DNA of 64,000 bases from Manihot esculenta (GCF_001659605.2 NC_035168.2:962912-1026911), one strand, 5' to 3'; shown: positions 38,794 to 51,268, counted from the first letter of the stretch. Program-made: numbers and translations. Notes: generated by a model from the letters alone, not told the origin.

Positions 38794-41112
38794 TTAGAAG
38801 GTCAATCCATCATTCACAATTTGCTCCAACCAAGTTGCCAAATCTGACATAGTAGGACGGTTATTAGGATCTTCCCTGACAGCCAATTCTGCTATATCAG
38901 CAAGTTTAAGTAATGGCTCAAAATTTCTTGGAAGAGCCACATATCGATCAATTATGGCAGCTGCCTTGCCCTGTTTAATTATTGGAATTGCCCAGTCAAC
39001 TATATTTGGAGGAGTGCTATCTCCATCATATGCTTTTCTTCCACTAAGAATCTCTAGAAGTACAATCCCAAAATTGTAAACATCAGTTTTCATGTCTCCA
39101 CCAGCACCAAGATCCTTCTCATTTGCAGTAAGAAGCCCAAAATCTGCAATTCGTGCTCCCCAGTCAGAATCCAAAAGAATGTTTGAAGTCTTGACATTTC
39201 GATGGACAATAGGAGGCTCAGCTTCCTTGTGGAGGTACTCAAGCCCCTTTGCTGCCTGCATTGCAATCTTCAACCTAAGGCTCCAATTCAAGGGAGAAAG
39301 TCCGCTGTGGAGGTGATCATGAAGTGTGCCATGAGGCATATACTCATAAACAAGCAGCCTCTCTCCCATCTCTGAGCAATAACCCAACAAGTTCACAATA
39401 TTTCGATGTCGAATATTGCATAGGACTTCTAATTCCATTTCAAAATCCCTACTGTTAGTGTGGATTATTGTGGCAGCATTTGCCCTCTTGACTGCAACTT
39501 GTCTCCCATCTGTTAGGACAGCTTTATAAACAAAACCATAGCTTCCCCTGCCAAGCTTATTGAACTCTTTGAAACCATTGGTGGCATCTCTTAGCTCCGA
39601 GAGTCGGAATACTTGAGCCACACCAGGACAAGAAGCCATGGATGTAAGCTGGTATGAATCTGAAGCATTGTCATTTTCCAACTCAGGTTTTCCTATGCAA
39701 GATTTAAACTGCTTTTTTGATCCTTCTTCTTTTGGAGTGACAATCGAACGTGAAAGAATACAACAACTGATTAATATCAAAATGAAACCCAATGCGGAAG
39801 ATCCAATTATAATAACTAACCTAAGCAAGTGGTGCCATTGTTTCTGTGCAGATGATTGCATACCACAAACATCCCAACAAGAACTGTTTTGGCAAAGAGA
39901 GCAAGCTGTGCATACTCTATCAGCATTATCAGTACATGGACTAGACAAGAAAAAACCTTGGGAGCAATTCGATGCACACGGGAAACAAATCTTTAAATCC
40001 TTCCTAACACACAAGCTTGTCAAATCTGGCTCATTTAGAAAGCTTGCATTGAAAACAAACTCTCCCTCACCACAAGGGCCAGGACCACATAGCCCTGGAC
40101 TGAACAACTCCAGTGGAGGATTGTACTCTGGTGGCGAAGTTCCATTGGCAAACCAGCAATCAATAACCAAATCATCTTCCCTGATTCCACATGTAGTGAA
40201 ATCAGATGAAGCGATTGCAGTAAATCCAGAACCTCCCTTGGGAACAGATGACAAATTAAAGCTTCCCCAACACTCAACACCATGATTATCTTCTCTAATT
40301 CCACAAAAATGGTTAGAGCCAGCAGTTAAGGACACAAACTGGGTCCCAACTGGATGGCTCGAAAATGAATCATTGCTAATGCCCCAGCACTTGATCTCAT
40401 TAGACTCTTCTAAAATTCCACATAGAGAAACCCTCCCTGAAGCTAAAACATTGTAATTGTCTGATACACTTGAAACGCCCAAGCTCGCTGAGTTTGGCCC
40501 CCAACAAACTACTCCTCCTTCTCTGACCCTGCCACAACTGTAACCTTCACCAGATACAACCTTACTAAAAACAAGATTACTGATGGACTGGTCATAAAAT
40601 CGGCTGCTTTGCATAGAAGTTAAACTATTATTAGTAGTCTTCACGATATCCCAACAATCGATTGTACCCGAATCGTGACCAGAATAGTAAGATCCCCTAA
40701 CAGCACAAACATGATTCTTGCCTGCAGCGATTTGCCAATACGCAGTGTTTCTATAGATAGAAGGAATGAGATCTTGACCCGAGTAAATTGAGCTCCAACA
40801 GAAAGCTTGTGAACTGTTTGCTAAAATTCCACATAGAAATCCTTCGCCGCCAGAGAGGGACGTCATAGCGGGAATGCTGCTAAAATAACCGGAGGATGTG
40901 GACGATGGGGAAGAGGAGGAAGAAGAGGAGGATGAGGATGGCAAAGTGTTGTTCTTTGTCCAACAGATAACACCCTGCTTGCCACTGGCGTCAATGGCGC
41001 AGAAGAAACCGTTATCTCCAAATGCGGCGGAGATAGGGCCCATGGATCCAAACCCAGATACCCCAATACAGGAAATGAGGAGGAAGAGGAGGAGAAAGAA
41101 GAAAGACTGCAT
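38794..41112 (-). CDS. CRINKLY4-related receptor kinase, CCR1/CCR2 type (probable pseudokinase)
   Basis: This intronless gene encodes 772 aa. The signal peptide is about 1-20 (FFFLLLFLLISCIGVSG). The ectodomain has CRINKLY4-type repeats with recurring Cys-x-Ile...Cys-Trp (about 30-325; for example FCGIREDNHGVECWGS and TCGIREDDLVIDCW), a poly-Ser insert (59-74), then a TNFR-like Cys-rich region (about 340-416). One transmembrane helix spans about 429-454. In the kinase domain (about 513-765) the glycine loop GRGSYGFVYKA and the VAVKRA lysine are intact, but the catalytic loop reads HRNVKTSN with Asn for Asp (637-639). After DFG (657-659) the activation segment is short, going to DMKTDVYNFG without a GTxGYxxPEY motif. 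That fits CCR1/CCR2, reported (from memory) to lack part of the activation loop and in-vitro activity, as opposed to ACR4. It probably acts with an active partner kinase. Confidence 0.93.
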   Translation of the reverse strand: MQSFFFLLLFLLISCIGVSGFGSMGPISAAFGDNGFFCAIDASGKQGVICWTKNNTLPSSSSSSSSSSPSSTSSGYFSSIPAMTSLSGGEGFLCGILANSSQAFCWSSIYSGQDLIPSIYRNTAYWQIAAGKNHVCAVRGSYYSGHDSGTIDCWDIVKTTNNSLTSMQSSRFYDQSISNLVFSKVVSGEGYSCGRVREGGVVCWGPNSASLGVSSVSDNYNVLASGRVSLCGILEESNEIKCWGISNDSFSSHPVGTQFVSLTAGSNHFCGIREDNHGVECWGSFNLSSVPKGGSGFTAIASSDFTTCGIREDDLVIDCWFANGTSPPEYNPPLELFSPGLCGPGPCGEGEFVFNASFLNEPDLTSLCVRKDLKICFPCASNCSQGFFLSSPCTDNADRVCTACSLCQNSSCWDVCGMQSSAQKQWHHLLRLVIIIGSSALGFILILISCCILSRSIVTPKEEGSKKQFKSCIGKPELENDNASDSYQLTSMASCPGVAQVFRLSELRDATNGFKEFNKLGRGSYGFVYKAVLTDGRQVAVKRANAATIIHTNSRDFEMELEVLCNIRHRNIVNLLGYCSEMGERLLVYEYMPHGTLHDHLHSGLSPLNWSLRLKIAMQAAKGLEYLHKEAEPPIVHRNVKTSNILLDSDWGARIADFGLLTANEKDLGAGGDMKTDVYNFGIVLLEILSGRKAYDGDSTPPNIVDWAIPIIKQGKAAAIIDRYVALPRNFEPLLKLADIAELAVREDPNNRPTMSDLATWLEQIVNDGLTF

Positions 41113-43845
41113 CAGTGAAGAGGATAGAGGCGACGGCGATAAGTTGGGATCAGGGATGTCATGGACAGGAATAATGGAGCTTGGGAGGTTTAGCTAGGTG
41201 CTGGTAGAGTTAGAGAGCTGTGATTGTGATGATGATAATGGTGTAGGTGACGATGCAAGAACGTGGGTGTCGCCATTTTTACAGTTTGTTGATGGACCGT
41301 TAGAACTTGAAATAATTTTACCGCGAAATATAATATTTGAGCTTAGCATCAGTGTCATTGGCTGCTAGATTTTGATTTTCCTCCATTTAAGAAACCAAGA
41401 ATCCAACTCTCACCAAACCAACATATATAAAATCATAGAATTCAACATAATAACATAAATAGAGTTTAATTTAAACTTTGACTGTTAAATAATATAAATT
41501 TTAAAGATTAAAATATTATATTTTTTGTAAAAAAAAAAATAGCAGGTAAATGAGCAGGAAAAAGGAAGAAGCAGCCAATACAGTGCAAAAGACAGTCCAA
41601 CACAAATTGAAAAAAAAAAAAAAAATACAAATGACTTAGTGAAGCTTGTAATATAAAATCCAGACACTGCCGTAACTGTAACACTTGTGTGTTTGCATTC
41701 ATGCACAAACAGCACTTTGCTCTATTTATTACTTAAAGTTTTAAATGCTGCTTGGATGAACACCCTAATTATTCAATACATAAGGTTTTTTTTTAAAAAA
41801 AATAATTTTATAAATGATTTAATTAATCGTCCCCTAATTTTCCGGGCCGCAGATCATATTCACATCACGTGATTGCTATTTGCTTGTTCAGATCTTGACT
41901 CTATTGGGTAGTCAAGGGCAGTATGGTCAGAACTCTACCCCATAACATTTCCTTACAGCAGTACTCTATTAAAGGCTTGACGTGAGTAAAGGAATTTTTA
42001 TATATACCTAGCTAACCATTCAGTGGGTAGTAGGGAATTAGGCATAAGTTAGGTTCGAGTTAAAATTAAAATTCAATTAAATAAATTTGAAAAATCAAAA
42101 TTGGTTAGTAATCGTTTTGGATTGAATTGGATAAAGCTGATTTAGGTTTGAGATTCCTTACAATTTGAGTGGGATAAATTTAAATAAGAAAAAAAAAAAC
42201 CGTAATCGTAGTGATTTGACATATATACTAAATCAAATTAATCTGTATTTAAAATTGAAAATTGAATGAGAATAATTAAATTTGATTCTAAATCGAACCA
42301 AAATGGGCTCAGATCAAACTGGAGTAACCTGATAAAAGGGCAAAATGGGCTGCCCTTAGCCTAATCCTATAAGAATCGTATCTCATTACAATCTAATGGG
42401 ACCCTTTTCTCCTTTTGCAAAACTGACAAGTTGGGATTTTCGTTGCCACCCCACTCCTTCGCACATTATGCAACTAGAATCAGGCTGTATCATTATCATG
42501 TTTTTGTTTCTGTTCTTTTTTTATGAAAATAAGCAATAATCAATTTAAATCTAATTTTATAATTTTTTTATTAAAATATACGTAATAATTTTAGAATTGT
42601 GAAGTTTCAAATTTAAATTTTAATAAAAAATAAGTAGGGTAATAATAACTTTTGAGGGTAAAGGTTTATGCATTAGTGGCACCTGAAAAGTGTCAAATTT
42701 TTTAGAAATGAATAAAAAATGAGAAAATCGATGGGCTGCTGTGTGGTCACCATCGGTAGTCCTGATAACAAAAACAAAGGATTTAACTTCTCACGTGTAA
42801 GGAAATTGATTTAGATTTTTTTGTCTGATTAATTTCAATCAGGAATCATATACTTCTCTATGTGCTTTTGATTTTAGGCGACACATGTGAAAATTTTCTA
42901 TCCAATGGCCATAGAGATGCAAGTCAAAGACAAAAGAAGGACAAGCACCAATTTTTATTTATTGAAAATTATTTTTTTAAAATTTTAGTTTTATTTTAGA
43001 AGAATTTGTACTAATCTGAAATAATCTTTTTCTTTTATCCATTCATTCTTATTTTTTAATACCCAAATTAGTTAATTATGTGTTAATACTAGTTTATTTT
43101 TTGTTTTTCACATTTATCATGAAATTAAAGTGTTATTTTATTTTATTCATTCAGCTCTAATTTATTAGAAGACATTCTTGAACTTTCGATTTTGTTTTTT
43201 GACATTTAATATATAATAATAGATTTCCGAGTGAAAGAAAATAGGAAACATGCTATATTGTGTATTTCTAGAAAGAATAAATCATTTTATTCCTTTTCCT
43301 TTTTATTTATCAATTTCTTATTTATTTAATATTAATTAATTAAATGTTATTTTCTATATTTATAAAATTGTGAAGATATTATTTATATATTAATAAATTT
43401 GGGTGATGAATGGAAGTGGGGTTGCATAGGTGCAGAAAAGAACATGTGGGATGTCGTGGAGAAAGCAATTGAGTTTTGTTTGTTAGCTTCATTTATATTC
43501 ACAACAAATCTAATCTATACATTGCATATATATCAATACCTTTCACCATCCAAAAATAATATATATAAGAATTTTAATTATAAGATGCGATACATTGTTT
43601 ATTATCTGATAGTTGTTCTGAAATCAATCAGCATAACGTTTTATAATTTTCTTTTAACTTTTAAAATACCTTCAAATTTATTGCCATTATAATTTTCTTT
43701 AATATATTGGGATATATTTGAAGTTCACAAAATGATAATTATATAATATATATATAGACCGTTTTTTCTACGCTGAATAAGATCAAATCCAAGAAAATAA
43801 CACTGGTCCAGAGTTTATAAAATCTCCAATCGATCCAACATCTCA

Positions 43846-44090
43846 AATTTTGATCCAGACATGCGGAACAGGCCGAGTTGATTGCAAGCTCAAATTCAGC
43901 GGAAAGTAATCCAGGCCGATGATGTAACGTGAAGGAGAGTAGTTGGTCCAGTCACTTTGCCGCCCTATCCGCATGCGCACAGAAAAAATTAAATGGTCGC
44001 CTGACGTGGAGATGGACTCTGACACATCCGTAGGTATAGACCTGAATGATAGCGACAGATGGCACCGTAACAGAGAAGCGTTTGAACGTT
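43846..44090. mobile_element. GC-richer non-coding island, possible LTR or TE fragment
   Basis: About 245 bp (from TTTTGATCCAGACATGCGGA to GCACCGTAACAGAGAAGCG) are far less AT-rich than the flanks, have no ORF of interest and read like a dispersed repeat rather than a gene. A homopolymer A run and a perfect palindrome follow. Identity was not established. Confidence 0.3.
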
Positions 44091-44126
44091 AATAGCAGCA
44101 GAAAAAAAAAAAAAGAAAAAATAAAA

Positions 44127-44148
44127 GGAGAGTAATATTTTACTCTCC
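44127..44148. repeat. Perfect 9-bp palindrome GGAGAGTAA / TTACTCTCC
   Basis: Two 9-bp arms are separated by TATT. It could be a hairpin or the fused ends of a small element; it is not positioned as a terminator of any gene model. Confidence 0.7.
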
Positions 44149-45126
44149 ATAGACTTACACAATTACTATAAAACTCTTTTTCTGAATTTCAAAACATCTC
44201 GTATCATGATATCATTGTATAAAATAAATAAAATTATGTTTATAGAATATAATATACCTAAAAATTTATTTTAAAAAATGTTTAAAATTAGTTCTCCATT
44301 TCTAGAACATTTTTTAATAAAAAAATGTAAGTATTGTAATATAACAGTTTTCATTTTAATACTTAATTTATTTATAACACAATAATTAATTTTAATTGTT
44401 TGCAATAATTGATAGGAGTAATAGCGCGGTGGTAATAGTAGTGAATTTTCTCTATATTTTATATTCTTAATTTTGTCTAAATTTTCTGAAAAACCAAACA
44501 GAAAAATGGAGAATTTAGATATGAATAGAGCTTGAGACTTGTAATTTCTTTTAAAAGGTAGGGCTCCTTCAAGAGATAAAAAAAATAGGCAGAGAGATGA
44601 GCGAATGCAGTCATGCAAAGTTGATTTGTGAGTGGTGAGTCACCCCACCATGGCATTCTGATAATTCATCTTTATCTTCACCCAATTTCATCCACTAAAG
44701 AATATAGTCATGTATTTGATTCTAATTAATTCACTTTTCCTCTAGATAGTGGTGGAATTATTATGATATTACTGAATTTCCATCCTAGTTTGAAACTGAT
44801 TGCCCCAATTTTCTTTTACACTATGGATAAAACAATTTAAAATTTCATTTTTTAAATCATTTTTATAGCAGAAAAAGTGGGCATTATGATGAATGACACA
44901 AAGCAGTTGCCCATAAATTTATCAACATCATAATGAGTACAGGGCCATAAAAGGGCAAAAACAAAAAAAGAAAATAGAATGGAAAGAGCATTTTGGGCAC
45001 AAATAAAAGCAAGTGCCCAAGAAGCAAGCACACAAAGATACAAAATAAATGTACATATTCCAAGTTCCCAAAGCCTCAAGAAACTCTCAACAGCCTCTGT
45101 TGAATAGAGGGATTTCTTTCTCTCAA

Positions 45127-46253
<1,127 letters not shown>

Positions 46254-48003
46254 GGGAACTGTGAAAGAATATGGCAGAAGAGAAAGGGATGTTGATTGAT
46301 TAATTAAACTTGTGGTGAGAAGCGTGGAAGAGGAAGGGGTATTTATGGGGTATGTGAGTATTGACTATTGAGAGCTTGAGAGAATAGCGAGTGTTAATTT
46401 AAGTTAGGTTTGCCGCCCCATCTAGTTCTTGCAATTTCTCTGACCCCACTTCACCATTACACTTCATGTGGTTGCTTCTCTGGCCTCTTCTGATTCGGCT
46501 ACAAAGTATGGAAATCTTTTGATTCGGCTATAAAGTTCTAATAATCTCTCAATTCTTGCAACTATTGTAGCTTTTTTCAAAGTTCCATGTGATTGGTTTT
46601 ACTTGCGTTGCATCCGCCAAACGCCAACAAACATGATCTCCGATTATAGCCTCAGAAATTCGCAAAGGATACAAAGACTCAAAGAGTATTTTGTATTGCA
46701 TAGTATTCAATATGGATTGGTGAAATTTTCAATAAATTAAAATATAATTACATGCAATTTTCAAAAAAAAAAATGAAAAGGGAAATTTGAATGAAAAAAT
46801 AAATTTATTTTTTTATCATTTTGTATTTAAGTGAGAAAAAAATAAGAGCAAGAAAATAAAGTTTGAAGTTCATTTTTTTATTTTTCTTCGAATTGAAAAT
46901 TTAATAAGATAAATTGAAATATTTTCTATTCTAATTTTATTTTATTTTCTCTCCATATTATCTTTCCTCTTATCTAATCATAATGCAAGGGAGGAGATGT
47001 TAATACGACGTCGTTATTCGGAACAGAACAAAGTGAAGTAGCTCATTAGATGACACGTGTCTCGAAAATGGTATGGGGGTGGCCCCACCATTACATTGAG
47101 TAATGAGAGGGAGTGACGTGGTAGGTAATGGGCGACCAAACCGACCATATCATCTCATTCATTTGGTCACCAGGAACCGTCCATACAACTCAATTCCAAC
47201 TAAGCACTCGCCGTTGATTCTCCCAACCACTCCCCTCATGCCACGTATGTATGTCCCCACAGCCGTCATCAATCATTGTAATCACTAATCATTCACTACC
47301 GAATATACAAATTAAAAAAAGAAAATCTTTAATACAGAAAATCTTGTGGATGAAATTGAGCCACGTCTCAATCACTGGTTAATCGTTTAGGAAAATGTAT
47401 TTGTTTTGTCTTTTTTTTTTTAAAAGGATTGATAAACAAAGTTGTCGGTTTTGTCTGCTTTGTTGTCATTTGAAGGTCTAATTTTCACCTTACCTAAGCA
47501 AAATTTATCATAAAAAAATTGATACAATTTCATTAATACTTTTGGAAAGTTTAATTTCAATTTGATTTGATTATTTCTTTTAAATAATTGAATACCAATC
47601 AAGTTATTTAATTATAATCAATTTTTATTAATTTATAAGCTTTAGTATGATGAAAAAAAAAAAAAAGGCAAGTAAGAAGGAATTAACATGGATTGGTCCG
47701 AAACTGAATAATTCAAAGTTTCACATGTCCACTTTTAACTTTCTAAGCCTCTGATTCTTGCCTTCTCCATCAAAAAATTAACAAATGGTAATGAGAAAAA
47801 ATTAATAAATAGTAATAATTTTCAGAGGCTATTAAAAAATATTAATAAAAAAATTATATTAAATTATTATTTTGATATAAATTAAAATATAAATTTTATT
47901 ATAAAATAAGCGAAATATTTTTTTATACTTTCTTACTAATATTTATGTAAATTTAAAGTGTTTAAAACTAGTTACCTAAACTAAATAAGATTTTAATATT
48001 CTA
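46254..48003. other. PIP2 promoter and AT-rich spacer
   Basis: The first several hundred bases upstream of PIP2 are less AT-rich. GACACGTGTC, a palindromic G-box, lies at about 47052-47061, and a second GC-richer patch lies at 47000-47290. The rest is AT-rich. ORFs here are short and unlike known proteins. Confidence 0.5.
46340..46346 (-). promoter_or_regulatory. TATA-like box of the PIP2 gene
   Basis: ATAAATA on the minus strand, about 87-93 nt before the PIP2 start codon, is a suitable position for a TATA box with a short 5' leader. Confidence 0.5.
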
Positions 48004-48219
48004 TTAATAAACTATTAACAAGTTGATTACAAAGGATTTTAGAACTCTGACAAAGATAGAAACAGAGGAGCACTGAGATTCAGAGTCATCTTCTCTACCC
48101 TCAGTCTCTTCTTCTGTAATGCTCTCAAGCCCAGGAGAATTAGCAGTCTTGTGTAGAGATATGAAAGGGGCTGGTGCAACTTCAACCCAGTAACTCAAAT
48201 CTTTAATCTGCTTTGCCAT
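48004..48219 (-). CDS. Small protein of unknown function (71 aa from the first ATG)
   Basis: I do not recognise this family. From the ATG at 48219 the product is 71 aa: MAKQIKDLSYWVEVAPAPFI, then a stretch NSPGLESITEEETEGREDD, an acidic region, and a C-terminal hydrophobic stretch (VFIxVxxFVINLLIVY-like; visible end SFVINLLIVY). The frame stays open 35 codons upstream with a GTG but no ATG, and the open part (LLGLESVAEKDSVSE) has equally ordinary composition, so the true start may be in another exon or lost at the T10 run near 48270. A promoter-like layout lies upstream: G-box CACGTG at 48456-48461 and TATAAAAG at 48380-48373. A decayed relative lies 0.9 kb away on the same strand. The real-gene case rests on composition, promoter layout and the second copy. 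Confidence 0.5.
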   Translation of the reverse strand: MAKQIKDLSYWVEVAPAPFISLHKTANSPGLESITEEETEGREDDSESQCSSVSIFVRVLKSFVINLLIVY

Positions 48220-48371
48220 TTCAGAAACAGAGTCCTTCTCCGCTACACTTTCAAGACCAAGAAGACGGATAAAAAAAAAATATCCCCAGATGAAGAGAAC
48301 TGATTGGGAGATTTTGCAGTACACAGTAGGACTGTATCAGGTGGCAGTGGAAGACAACTTGGTGGAGCTCC

Positions 48372-48461
48372 CCTTTTATAAGAACTTGATTGTTGGATCT
48401 ATACATTTGATTGCTGAAGATTTGGGAGTTTAGTCACTGCTCATAAAGCTAAACACACGTG
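48372..48461 (-). promoter_or_regulatory. G-box and TATA box of the small unknown gene
   Basis: The minus strand has CCACGTGTG (core 48461-48456) and, ~75 nt downstream, TTATAAAAGG (48381-48372). That order and spacing suit a regulated plant core promoter firing toward 48324-48004. Confidence 0.45.
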
Positions 48462-49101
48462 GGAAATGAGGTGGAGCGGGAAAATTTTGTTAAACGTGCA
48501 AAGGAACTGACCATACACTCTCCTAAGCATTGCTTGGAAGCCTGTAGGGACGGCTACGGGAAATTAATTCCTTTTAGTGGGGTCTTGAACAGAAGAAATC
48601 ACTCATGAATATTTAGAATTATTAGTTTAGTGATTTAAAACGCATTACTCATTTTCATTATCTAGTTCTCTACTTAAAAAGGACTATTAAAATAAAATTA
48701 TGCATATTATCAATTTTATCAAAAAATTTTCGTTGAAAGACGTTTCCATGAATAAGTCTCTCCAATAACCTGTTTTTTTGTATAAGCGTCGGGAAAAAAC
48801 TAGCCTTTTTGAGAAGGGCCTAAAGGGAGAGGGGAAGCTTGAGCTTTGTAAAGGTATCAATGTTCAAGAAAGTAATCTCATAGGAAATAGAAGAAGTTTT
48901 TTCCATAATTATATTTACATTAAAACTATCTATAAAATTTACATCTGAATATCTACAGCAGAGAGAGGAATTGCTAAACCTATCAGCTCATGTGCAAGCG
49001 ATCCCAAGTGGAGCTTTTTGCCTTTTGATATTTTAACGTGGTAATGCAGACTGCAGAGGCAAACAATGGAATCCACCATTGCAAGGCAAAAACATCTGAG
49101 A

Positions 49102-49224
49102 TTATGATTCATCTTCGTGTTTATGGGTACCTTCTTGGCTGATGGTTTCCAGGGCAAGAGAGTTATGAGGGTAAACGATGGGAGCAGCGAAGCCCAAGAA
49201 TGGAAACTTGTCATCTTCTCTGTT
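49102..49224 (-). pseudogene. Decayed or partial relative of the small gene at 48004-48219
   Basis: The minus-strand frame from 49224 (just after an in-frame TAA) to the TAA at 49104-49102 reads FPFLGFAAPIVYPH, then NSLALETISQEGTHKHEDES and a stop. This lines up with NSPGLESITEEETEGREDD of the gene 0.9 kb away, and the DNA also aligns over the NS(P/L)..LE stretch. No in-frame ATG is available, so this is a fragment, a pseudogene or one exon of a spliced gene. Confidence 0.4.
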
Positions 49225-50090
49225 TTATAGTTTGCTGACCTTAAGGAAATTATCTGAAAGCTCTAGCTACAACGTCCCCCTTCTTCTTCTTCCTTTCAAT
49301 GTTGTAGGAGAAGAGGAGGCAGAAAACCTAATAGGGACAAGGAATGTGAAGATGGACATAAAAAATATAAGAAAAACTGATACATATCAGAAATTGAAAA
49401 GAGAAAACAACTTGTGATAGAATGTTTTGGTATCTGTTTAAAAACATCATTTCAGAACAAAAAAGATATGCAAGGTTAAATAAATAATCTTTAAGAAATA
49501 TCAGTTTAGATCCTGTTAAAAAATTCTTCATTATTTTACTATTTTCATTTTCATAATTAAAATAGATTAAATTTAATTTTGTTAATTTTGATACGTATAT
49601 ACATCTTTTTTCAACTGTTAATATTGATAATATTAGAATTATAATTTCAAACAGGCATGTAAATTTTTTATATTTAATTATTAAGAAAATTCAATCAGCC
49701 GAGCACAATGCACCAAGTATTGAACTTGGTTGTGTGGTAAAAAAAAAGCTCACAATTAATTAGGTGCAGTGCAGAAAGGCGAGGATTTATTACGGTTGCA
49801 ACCTAATCACAAAGGCTGGCTGAACATTAGAACATTACCTTTAACGAAGGCTATCTCGGCACCATTTGCGCTATTTTAATATAAAATATTAAAATAATAT
49901 AATATTATTTTCAATCTTTTTCATCATTTTTAACACAAAAAAAATATTTTATTTATATTTTTCACTCTTTTTAATATTATATTAAATTATATTACCAATT
50001 CAATTGCTCGTACCATCATCATCCACATCTAATATATATAGTCAATATTTTGAGATATCACTAAATCCAGATATGATATTTCTTGAATAT

Positions 50091-50177
50091 TAATGTGCCG
50101 TTATAATTATATTTTAAATTAATATATAATATTTAATGTGCCGTTAATAATTATATTTTGAATTAATATATAATGTT
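50091..50177. repeat. Two-copy 43-44 bp tandem repeat
   Basis: TAATGTGCCGTTA plus an AT-rich remainder occurs at 50091-50133 and again at 50134-50177, with a few mismatches. Confidence 0.75.
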
Positions 50178-50483
50178 TAATCATAATATATATATCCCTC
50201 TACTTATTTTATATAATATATTATAAATAAATTAATTTATCATAAATATTATTGATAATTAAAAATATATTAATTTAAATTAAATTTTAATAATTATAAA
50301 AATATAAAATAAATTAAAAATATAATAAATTATGAAAGTGAAAAAAATTAAACTTAATTGAAAATATATAAATTTTGAATTATATTATAAATTAAAAAAA
50401 ATAGAAAAAGTTATAAATTTTGAATTATATTATAAATTAAAAAAAAACAAAAGAAAAAAAAATATGGTATTACTACAATGTTA

Positions 50484-50793
50484 CACCCAGCACCAAAATC
50501 CACACCCAGCACCAAAATCCATAGGTCTGTGAATCCCGTAGGATTTTGGTGATGCGTTTGAAGCCATTTCTAACGCTAAAATAAGTATCTCTAATGCTAA
50601 AATGAGATTTTTTTGTGCTGTGTTCGAGGCCATCTCCAACGCTTAAAATGAGATTTTTTTGTGCTGCGTTCGAGACCATCTCGAACGCTAAAATGAGATT
50701 TGGCGCAGTGTTGGAGATGGCCTAAAGAGTCTCACTCAAACGCTAAAATGAGATTTGGGGCAGTGTTGGAGATGGCCTAAAGAGTCTCACTCA
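50484..50793. repeat. Degenerate tandem array, MITE-like, with GGCCATCTCCAAC inverted motif
   Basis: CACCCAGCACCAAAATCCA is duplicated at the left edge. Then come at least four units built on AACGCTAAAATGAGATTT; the first two continue TTTTTGTGCTG(T/C)GTTCGAG and the last two (C)GCAGTGTTGGAGATGGCC plus CTAAAGAGTCTCACTCAAA. GGCCATCTCCAAC (50628-50640) and GTTGGAGATGGCC (about 50709-50721, and again about 50766) are inverse copies, like MITE ends. Confidence 0.65.
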
Positions 50794-51151
50794 AAAATTC
50801 AGGCAGGATCAGCAACTTTCTTGATGCATTACAACCTAGTTCTCAACTTGCAACATGATACTACCATGCTTGGATTTTCCTAAACATTTTAATAACATAT
50901 CAAACACTTCGGCAAGCGAATGCATATAAAATCATGCAAATGGCCAACTAAAAATTAACAATCAATACTTCTAGAGAGTGGAAAACCAACAAGTCTAGTC
51001 TCGTCAAGTCTCAGGATAGTATATTTCGTGTAAAGCCATTTGCATAGCATTTCAAGAGCCTAATTAGCACTCAAATCAGTTTTGCAACACGTGTGCACTC
51101 ACTAACAGAATCAAACAGACTGCAAACAATAGTTCGAGGTCTATCCAAGAA

Positions 51152-51268
51152 CTATTGGAAAAAACAATAGGAAACAAAACATGTTTCAAAATCATTATGA
51201 TCGCAACAACCTATTGGAAAAAACAATAGGAAACAAAACATGTTTCAAAATCATTATGATCGCAACAA
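51152..51268. repeat. Exact 59-bp tandem duplication
   Basis: The segment beginning CTATTGGAAAAAACAATAGG at 51152 recurs at 51211 with the same following ATGTTTCAAAATCATTATGA and CGCAACAA, apparently without mismatches. The CTATTG/CAATAG arms inside each copy are inverted. Confidence 0.85.

Larger units (their letters stand above)
41113..45126. other. Intergenic, repeat-rich
   Basis: The CCR promoter lies at the left edge. AT-rich DNA follows, with degenerate AATT/TCGAATT repeat words at 42060-42330, a GC-richer non-coding island at 43846-44090 and a short perfect palindrome at 44127-44148. The last ~300 nt are the probable 3' UTR and flank of the PIP2 gene. No gene was recognised. Confidence 0.5.

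Noticed and set aside
48939..49214. 91-aa minus-strand ORF with ATG
   Set aside because: It is a shifted frame over the decayed copy; the family-like wording lies in the neighbouring frame without an ATG.
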